DNA of 64,000 nucleotides from Ophiodon elongatus (taxonomy: Eukaryota; Chordata; Actinopteri; Perciformes; Hexagrammidae): positions 727,501-791,500 of the forward strand of contig JACSYO010001972.1 of the NCBI GenBank assembly GCA_016806645.1, written 5' to 3'. How positions within the stretch are numbered: position 1 is the first letter of the stretch; each line of letters opens with the position of its first letter. Under the pieces are notes generated by a model. The model ran no database searches. It saw nothing but the letters and a program-made list of their open reading frames with translations, and was not told the origin of the DNA. A program made the position numbers and the translations under genes. Positions 56,005 to 64,000 of the stretch are shown here, piece after piece.

Positions 56005-59000
56005 TTATAGTTCTTCATAATCCCCGTCATCTCTTTTGATGGACGCTGCTCCTCCGCCCAGAAAGTCCTCCAGCTCGTCCACCTCCGTTTTCTTGGTCCG
56101 GGACTTCTTCTTCTTTTTCTCCTTCTCGTCTCCCGCTGGAGCCTCCTCCTTTTCCTTCTTCTTGTGTTTGTGTTTCTTCTTGTTCTTTTCGTCTTCCTGA
56201 AAACGGAAGAGGACAAGTTATTGTGTTGGCGTCGCCGTCTTCTAGACGTGTTACCGCCGACGGTGTGTGTGTGTGTGTGTGTGTGTAACACAAACACAAC
56301 TTTACCTCTTTGATTTTCTTCTTCTTTTTCTTCTTGTCTTTGGAGGAGTGTTTGCTTTCTTTGTCTGGAAGAGGAACAGAAACACCAATTGGTTTGAGGA
56401 CTGCGTTTTTTTTTTTTTTTTTTTAAAGACTCGAGTTTGGCATTTTGTCCGTTGCCGTCTTGGTTTTTGACTGTCGGCAAATTGTTCTTAGCCACCAAGT
56501 TGGGTGGAGCGAAGTAAAACCGGACGCTAAAGTGAGACATTTAAAAGCAATCAAAACATTGACAACTACCAGACCGGACAACGCTGTGGCAGCGACCTGT
56601 CAATCCCAAGGTAGCCCCGCCCTAAAGTATACCCTGCTTTATGGTCTGTTTGACTCTAAATGGACCATAATTTACTAAATGAGCATCATGCTGTATTGAA
56701 GAAGACTTGAAACTAGAGATTGAGACCATAAACTCATGTTTACAATGTTTACTGAGGGAATAAATCAAGAGAGAAGTAGAGTCATTTTCTCTCAGACTAC
56801 AATTGACCCCCTGCAGGAGGGTCTACAACCTGCGTTTGAAGGATATATTCAGGATGTCAAAGGAAGCAGTGAAAACGGGTTGAAAAGATAGAAGCTACAG
56901 ATCACAGTGTAAAAGTGAACCAGCACATCACCGATCGAGACAGGAGAAGACGGGCAGGTCTTTATTCCTTGTATCTATTATTAATAAGCAAAAAAAAAAA
57001 ACAGCATGTGTAGACATTCAGTATATCTTCAGTAGATAGCATAGCATGGAAGTGCTAATGCTAGTTAATGCTGTGCTAACGTACTTAACCACGATCCAGA
57101 TCCACTAAACCAGCCTGAAGACGAAGAAACTCTGAACCAATACAGTGAGAGTCTACGGAGCAGAGATGACGATGCTACGTCGTCTAAAACGCTATGATTG
57201 ACAAGTCTGTTCTGGAAAGGGCGGGACTTTGCGAAGGGATGATGATGTACTATGGGAGCATGTAGTAAAGGACTGCTGTTGCAGTGAATATTACAGAATG
57301 ATGCAAGAAGTCGGAACAATTCACATATCACAACTCCCATCGTGTACAGTTCTGAATCAATTCACAGATTCCAAAAGTGTGTTTGTTGTTAATCACCTTA
57401 TGTTGACGGAATTAAAGAAGGAGCACAGTGACCTTTTCTAGAGATCATCTTCAAAGAAGGCAAGCGTTTGGGCGCATTTTGGGATTTAATAAAATAAGAA
57501 TTAGCTTTGCAAGACCGAGAAGGTAGAGCAGCTGAAAACAGTGCCAACGTTTCTTTTTGCTGAATGAAGAATCAAATTTAAAATTGGGAAAACGATTCTG
57601 AAGCGAGAATCTTTACACCGCGAAGCGACACCGGAGATCGAAATTGAAATCAAGTCGCGAGTCTGCCATGCTACATACTGACTCAGCAAAGCAGATATAA
57701 CGTCAAGTCACTCGTTAGAACCACAACTTATTTGGTGGATACGAGTGATATCGACACGGGGTCGATAACACCGTCACTTAGGAGTTAGGGCACGTGGACA
57801 GAGGTCACATGACTTGCCTTCCTGCTCCTCGCTGCTCTCCTTGGCTGCGGGAGCCTCTTCTTGGAGGCCGAGGCCAAACAGGTCGGTGTCGTCCTTGTGT
57901 TTGAAGGAGATCAGGGTGGGCTTCAGGGGTTCTGCCACCTTGGCCAACTGCATGTCATCGTCAGAGAGGTCGGACAGAAGCTCGTCTCGGACTGGAAACA
58001 TGTCCTGGGAAGAGAGACGAAGCATGAGCGACCGCACGAGGGAACGTTTGGATTCGTCCGAAAAGAGGTGGAGGAAACCAGGGCCTCTGATTTGACAGAA
58101 TTATAATCTCTTCAGTACCAAAAAGTAAAAAAATTCTGTCTGACTTGTATCATGCTGTGGAAGTCACTGAATCCAACCCGCAGTCAACCTCCATCTGCTC
58201 GACTTTACCTTGGTTATTTTCGGCGTGTCCGACGCCTCGGACTCGAAGTCGGGGTCATCCATGACATAGGAAAGCATCTGCTGGGCCACAGGGGCCTCGG
58301 GGTCTGTATCAGAGTCCTCGGCTCTCGGTGGGCTTCCCTTCTTCTTGCCCTGGGGTCGGGGCAGCTGCTCTGCCGCGGGGGTTAAAGTGAGGGAGATGGG
58401 CGCTGCGCTCTGGCCTCGGAGCTCTGGGGCTTTAGAGGCCACCTTTAGTTTGGTGATGTGGATCACAGGCCTGAAACAGGGCGACAGGGAAGATTTGCAT
58501 TTCATTCAACATGCACAGTGTTCACTGTTAAGTTTTCTTCGTGCGATGCCACTGGGACCTTTAGCTGCAGCTGTGGTGAGCGTTCAGGATTCTCACCGAA
58601 AAGTGTCAGAAGCAACTAAAGGGACCGGATGAAGAAATAGAAACCAAGCATGCATAGTAAAGAGAAACTGGGGGAGCAGAAATCTTTAGCTATTCCAGCG
58701 TTGGCAACGGCTGGCGACACTGAAAAGCAACTAGGGATGCTCCGACACCGGATATAGGTCCGATACTCAAAGAGCTGGATTGGGTAGCAGTGACGATAGG
58801 TCCATCTGGTATCGTATACTATTCGTTTAATAAATAACTATTCACTACATTTATATCTACGTTTGCCATAAGCCAAAATAGGTTTTAATTCTTTCCTTGT
58901 TTTTGGTGGAATTCCAACACAACTTTTGATTTATTGCATTTCTCTCTCACTCAGCCACATCGGCTCCTCCTCAACCCTCAGAAACATATCTCCATGTCAG

Positions 59001-61945
59001 TGTGAGAAAGGACTTACGCTTTCAGCTCAGGCTCACTGTCCAGGTCTTGGTTCTGTGCGATGGCGGGGGCCGCTGGAACCCCGTCATCCTCGTCACTGGT
59101 CAGAGTGATGTCTTTGCTCGGGGGCAGGGTCTTCGGCTGGGGAAGGCTGGGCTCCGTGTCGTTGGGATCCAGCTCATCCAGGAATCCAGACACCATGGGG
59201 TTTCCTCTGTCCTCGCCGTCACTGGACAGACACAGGACAGGGACACGGTCTCTTTTAAGCTTTACTCATTGAGAGGGGAGGGGCTTCTATTGTGAGCTCC
59301 TGAGCATCTCTGCCCGAACAGCCTGGTGGTTGAAACCAGCGGCCGGATGCACAGAGACACTTTGGGCTTAAAGATACTACAGTTTCCATGGAGACTAAAT
59401 TGCTGGTATTGCCGGGCAATTGAGCTACAACGCTGGTTATTTTGTTCTCATGATTGCAGACTAGCTGGATGTTGATTTTGAAGTAAAAAAAAAACAAAAC
59501 TAAAAACACAGTGGACATGAAATACCTCGCCTCTCACTGACTGGATCAAAACCGTAGTGCGATCATCAATTGCAAAGAGGCCTCTATTCTCCTCAGCACC
59601 TCCCTGGCTAATGCAGCCTCTGTTCAATTATAGTGGAAACTCAACTGCTCATCGTTAAGCGTATCCATTGGGTTCTCCCGGCCTCGGAACACTCTTCCAG
59701 ACTCATTCATTGCTTTCTTTTATTGACATAATCTCAGCCATGTTGTAGTTCAGTTTTTTTTCCCCCTTACTTTGGTTGCAAAGGTTTGACTAACTTTAAG
59801 GGATTCCTTAAGTATGAGACCAAGATGAGGAGAAATCCTTTAAATATTAAAGTATAAACTTGAAGGAAACCTTAAGATGACTTCAGGGTGATTTGTGCCA
59901 CTGATTATATTTTAAAGGGAATCTTAAATCAAACTTTTAGGAAAATCTGAACTGACGGTGTTTTGTGCACCCGGCCCCAGAACCTCAGTGACATTAAATG
60001 TACAGAGCAAAACTTTTAAAATCTCATCACATAAAAAATTAAAAAAACTCATGTTGAGGCTAATTTAAAAAAAAAAAACAATGTTAAAAAAGGCATGCAG
60101 AGCAAAACATAACGCTAACTCAAAATGCCACAAAAGCCTCGGTGGACATCTCACCTGTCGCTGTCCACAGCCGGTGCAGGCGGAGGCCCCTTGGTCCTGG
60201 AGGGCAGGCTGTCCTCCAGGAAGCTTCTATCCAGCCTCTCGTCGGGCACGAAGTCGTCCACACTGTGAACCTTAGCGGGACACACTGGTGCGGGCGGCTC
60301 GTCTGAGGAGAACATAGAGCCCCATAACTCTCAAATGAATTCCAGTCCTCTGATCATTTTAAGTTTCAGACCAGAGGACGACAGCATGCGGAGTCTCTCA
60401 CTGCGCCGGTGGTCTTGAGGAAAGACTCACCTGGTGCAGAAGCAGGAGCCTCGGAGGGAGGAGATGAACCAAACCAGCGGGAGATGAAGCCGCGCTTCTG
60501 GGGGGCGGAGCCTCCCGGTGTGCCTGCGGCCTGAAGGTGTTCGGGCGACTGGGCCGGCGGCTTCGCCTCGATGGCCGGGGAACCCGCCGCGCTGACGGCC
60601 GCCGGCGGAGGCGGAGGGGAGGAGACGGACACGGACGGCGACTGCGGGAGCGCCTGGGAGGGAACCGGGGGCTGAGGGGTGCTGGGGCTGGAGCTGCCCG
60701 TGGAGGCGCCGCTGGGAGGGACGATGGGGGACTGGGAGCCAGAGTCGGGACTCTGACCGTTAGCGGGACCAGGAGAGCCGAAGCCCTTACTGCGAGACTC
60801 CAAGTTCTCCAGGAAACTGCAGGAATCACAACGGGGGCTGGTTAGTGAGGTAGGATTCACCTGTAAAGATATCTGAGGCCATGAAGAATGGGAACGCTGC
60901 TCTCCAAACGTCATCGGGAACATTTCAATTGTCTTGCCGACGTTCTGCTCTTTAAGCTAGTTCATCACTCAAGAAAATAGTTCTAAGCTGGGATACAAAC
61001 ACGGCTTCACAAATCTATTCATCAGTCGCGTTGAAACACAGATCACCGCCGGTTACCGTCGCAAGAAAGTAGCAACAAACTGAGATGGAACTTGTCTTTG
61101 TGAAAACATTTCACAGATTCAGACACACACGAGGATATGTATCAGGTGCACATAGTATACCATCTGCTGTAGGTAAAGAAAAATTATAAAAATTCTGAGC
61201 TGGGAGACGGGGAAATATTCAAAGAGAAAACTCAGAGTTTTCAAAAATCAGGGTGGCAAATTTATGAGACAAAAACCCAGAAATAATGGAGTGCAAAGCA
61301 GTGGTGATGCCAGCCGTCTGAATATAGTTGCTCTAAATGTGTTAGTAAGTAAAGTAGTGTTCTTATAGTAAGTGTGGCCTCCGAGGGCGACGGTCCTGAA
61401 AGATACATATACATTTTCTTCCTGGTGTTATATGAACAGAATCACACACTAATGCTGTAGAAGTCACCGGAGAGTAGATGTAGATCTTTGACCACAGAGA
61501 GGCGTTTGTCTTATTTCGCTAACACGAAAAAAACCAAGCACGCTGCGTAACCATAGTTACACACTTGACACGTTTAAGGGACCGTGCCCAACTGCCTTTG
61601 TGTCAAAACAACACAGAGAAGGCACAATTTAAAAAAAAAAAAAAATATTAATGACCTCTGTTTTGCACTTTATATTATTTTCCTCTCATAAATTTATGAC
61701 TTTAAAATTTGACGGAAATTCTTATTTTCTTTCTACCCATAATTGCCAGCCGTGCGTGAGAAACTTGTAGACGGAAAAATCTTTTGCTCACGTCCCTCTG
61801 GACAACAGTGGTGGGGCGGAGAGAGAACAGAGCAGACGTACATCTCATAGTTCTGATCCTCCGTCTCCTGCTGGACACACAGCTCCTCCAGGGTGGCATC
61901 CATGTCCAGCTGGTTGGTCTCCAGCTGCCTCAGGAGGGTCTCTCT

Positions 61946-62017
<72 letters not shown>

Positions 62018-63797
62018 AGTTTCCTATTCAAGTTAAAGCTGATTTATTAAAATCCTAAAATGATCGATAGTAAGGATGACAAATGAAGAGTTAAAAAAAA
62101 AAAAAAAGCACCTGTAGCTGCAGGAAGGGGATGTTGAAGAACCTGTGCAGATATTTCAAACCAAAGCCATTCTTCATGGAGGACTCGGCGTAGTGGATGT
62201 AAGACGCTCCCATCGGTCTGTAAAACACAAGCAGCACTTTCACCACAATGTCCGACACATGCAGAATAGCTCTGGTTTGGTCTCCGCCGACTCCAGAGAA
62301 GAACATCTGTCTCTTTGGCTGCTAAATGCTCCACTGTGTTCACCAGCTGTTCTCTATTACAACCCCCACCCCACCCCCCCACTAGGGGTCTGGGTCCTGT
62401 TTGCTGTTTGTTTGTCTTTCAGGCTGATCATGGTCAGCTGATGAGCCCCACCTGAGCCTGGTGCTAAAGGCACACCACCTGAGCCTGGTGCTAAAGGCAC
62501 ACCACCTGAGCCTGGTGCTAAAGGCACACCACCTGAGCCTGGTGCTAAAGGCACACCACCTGAGCCTGGTGCTAAAGGCACACCACCTGAGCGTGGAGGC
62601 CGCTCCCTTTGCTCGGCTGTCTGCTCGCCTTTGGCTGACACTGCTGCTTATTGGTTTAGTTGTGCTGTTCTTTAAACAAATGTCTATTTGTTGCTTTTAC
62701 ACTCGTCTGGTCTCCCGTCACGTCGCTGCCTTTGAGGCGGGTTGGATCTGGGTTTGTTTGCTGTTTGAGTACGACAGCAGTCTCCTGCTGCTGCTGGGAG
62801 AGAAGTCGACGAGAGTCGTGTTTGTGGGCAAGGAAACCAAAACAATTGGGTTTTAAAAACTGTAGAACTGACAGTTCTATGTGGGGTTACGTCACTGTGA
62901 GCAACCCTCGTCTAACAATTCACGCAGAGATTTAACCCGCGGTTCTTGCAAAAACATTGATGAATGCAGCTTTAATATTTTTGTTAGGATAACGTCAGCA
63001 CGGCTCCTGGAGAGTCGGGCAGGAATCCAGGGAAGCATTTTTACTATTCGGAAATTATTGAAAATAAGTCACTAATCTGAGGGCATAATACGATTTAAAA
63101 CACAAATTATTAATTTATTTTAATGAGTGAGAATTTAAGTGAAGTGACTCGAGAGGAAAAGACTTCATCGAGGATCACACAAAATGGGAGTGTTTTTTTT
63201 CCTTTAGCTCTAGCTGGATATTGTCTTTTCTCCATCGACTGTCTTTCTCCCCGAGTCCTTTAGTTCCTCTAAAAACACCCTCGTTAGAGTTTCCCTTCCA
63301 CCACCTCGGACGGTGCACCCTTCGTCACATGGCGTGATGCAGCCTCGTCCTTTGTGATGCAAATCCACCTTTGTGGTCAGACTCCACCACCGGAGAGTTG
63401 ACTTTCAAACACAACGACTTCCTCGTCGCAGTGAGAGTTCTAGGTTTCCATCCCCAACGTTGGACCATTTCTTAGATTTTCACTGTTTAAAATACACTGT
63501 GTCAGATGAGGACATTTCCACCTGGCATTAGGCAACAACGTAATAAAAGTAATACGCTAATCGAAAGAATATCATTCTGACATCACATTGTGACTCAGGG
63601 GACCCCTTAACTACAACAATCAGCAAAAAATACTTACAAAGCAATATGTAACATTAACAATAACTAATATCTTTGCCTTTTGGTCAATATATTAGTTATT
63701 GTTACATATTGCACAATTAGGTCTACGTTTAAGTATTACATGTTGCACAAACCAGCAGTTGTCAGTGTGCTTCATATCTTTTTTTTTTTTAAGCGGA

Positions 63798-63895
<98 letters not shown>

Positions 63896-64000
63896 TCTCT
63901 ACCTGTTCAGTGAGGCGATCAGGTCTCTGATGTCGTCGGGGAGGATGACGCGGTGCTCGCCCATGTCCCTGTGGTTGCCCAACACGCACACCGGCACGTG
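56005..64000 (-). CDS. rabl6: Rab-like GTPase RABL6, C-terminal ten exons (5' part outside window)
   Basis: Rab-like protein of nucleus and cytoplasm linked to cell-cycle control. Exons on the minus strand: 63903-64000 (cut by the window edge), 62112-62217, 61842-61945, 60431-60816, 60155-60302, 59018-59221, 58209-58470, 57818-58004, 56306-56364, 56005-56196; phases agree, giving 581 residues here. The first exon reads HVPVCVLGN, MGEHRVILPDD (end of the GTPase domain, like human RABL6); then YAESSMKNGFGLKYLH, the coiled region LRQLETNQLDMDATLEEL, a Ser/Pro-rich disordered stretch with RGFISRWFG, acidic blocks (HSVDDFVPDERLDRSFLED, YVMDDPDFESEASD), TDLFGLGLQEE and a Lys/Glu-rich nuclear-localisation-like tail ending GDYEEL. 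The P-loop part lies right of the window. The intron after exon 57818-58004 has a GC donor. Confidence 0.95.
56261..56286 (+). repeat. (GT)n microsatellite
   Basis: About 13 GT units in the short last rabl6 intron, about 20 bases after the donor of exon 56306-56364. Confidence 0.9.
56570..56800 (+). repeat. dispersed repeat family A (middle part), copy 2
   Basis: Near-identical to 35290-35520 from GTAGCCCCGCCCT to AGAAGTAGAGTCATTTTCTC; lies in a rabl6 intron. CCTGTCAATC precedes the shared block here. Confidence 0.85.
56801..57817. other. rabl6 intron; no gene seen
   Basis: Part of the intron between exons 57818-58004 and 56306-56364. AT-rich and unremarkable apart from the family A repeat to its left. 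Confidence 0.5.
58739..58830 (+). repeat. teleost 'GATGCTCCGA' type repeat fragment
   Basis: GGGATGCTCCGACACCGGAT, AGGTCCGATACTC and GGTATCGTATAC resemble a common fish repeat based on CCGATAC motifs. Located in a rabl6 intron. Confidence 0.45.
61949..62013 (+). repeat. (CA)n microsatellite running into rabl6 acceptor
   Basis: About 32 CA units. On the minus strand the (TG)n tract ends directly in the acceptor CAG of exon 61842-61945, with no separate polypyrimidine tract. Confidence 0.95.
62451..62590 (+). repeat. 27-bp minisatellite, five copies
   Basis: Unit CCTGAGCCTGGTGCTAAAGG plus CACACCA, repeated from 62451 to about 62590 in the rabl6 intron between exons 63903 and 62217. The 27-bp unit is a multiple of three and gives an artificial open frame. 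Confidence 0.95.
63641..63712. repeat. imperfect 24-bp inverted repeat
   Basis: GCAATATGTAAC and AATAACTAATAT (63641-63670, separated by six extra bases ATTAAC) pair with ATATTAGTTATT and GTTACATATTGC at 63689-63712 around an 18-base loop. Located in a rabl6 intron. Confidence 0.9.
63800..63893 (+). repeat. (TC)n microsatellite at rabl6 splice donor
   Basis: About 47 TC units. On the minus strand (GA)n starts 8-9 bases after the donor GT (63902-63901) of exon 63903-64000. Confidence 0.95.

Noticed and set aside
2443..57795. Many other CACGTG cores across the window
   Set aside because: About sixteen are expected by chance in 64 kb, so only the full 10-mer and the one at the abcb9 5' end are reported.
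62357..62856. Open frames with LKAHHLSLV repeats on the plus strand
   Set aside because: They translate a 27-bp minisatellite within a rabl6 intron.

Overview
The window is vertebrate nuclear DNA, almost certainly from a ray-finned (percomorph-like) teleost. It has short GT-AG split exons, very many (CA)n/(GA)n microsatellites, fish-type interspersed repeats, and proteins that read as clear fish orthologues of vertebrate genes. There are no prokaryotic features. Five protein-coding genes were reconstructed by joining exons with consistent splice phase, and all five lie on the minus strand. In transcription order (right to left) they are rabl6 (5' end outside the window), imp4, abcb9, vps37b and ppp3cc (3' end outside the window).

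Layout, left to right. 1-12.6 kb: first three coding exons, large introns and promoter region of a calcineurin catalytic subunit (best match gamma, ppp3cc). 12.6-26.96 kb: intergenic DNA, a long 3'UTR, the four coding exons and the promoter of vps37b (ESCRT-I subunit). 27-34.8 kb: abcb9, the lysosomal TAP-like half transporter, complete with 11 coding exons and an upstream non-coding exon. 34.8-45.2 kb: a gene-free block of broken mobile elements: a Tx1/L1-like LINE with a tandem 5' monomer array and two minisatellites inside ORF1, a Ty3/gypsy integrase fragment, a second LINE reverse-transcriptase fragment and several non-autonomous repeats. 45.4-50.7 kb: imp4 (U3 snoRNP Brix protein), complete with 9 exons, the first contributing only the ATG. 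50.7-53.4 kb: repeats, including a perfect 23-bp hairpin and a 28-copy 20-bp minisatellite. 53.4-64 kb: 3'UTR and the last ten exons of rabl6 (Rab-like GTPase with a long disordered tail).

The genes do not form an operon-like unit. vps37b and abcb9 both act in the endosome/lysosome system and are also neighbours in human (established knowledge), so that pair is an old linkage; ppp3cc, imp4 and rabl6 lie on other human chromosomes. I found no coherent undescribed biological system. The observations most worth a second look are the LINE monomer array and its ORF1 minisatellites, microsatellites placed directly at splice sites of abcb9 and rabl6, two GC-AG introns, a microsatellite-encoded tail on Abcb9, the hairpin beside the minisatellite, and a perfect CLEAR-type E-box inside ppp3cc.
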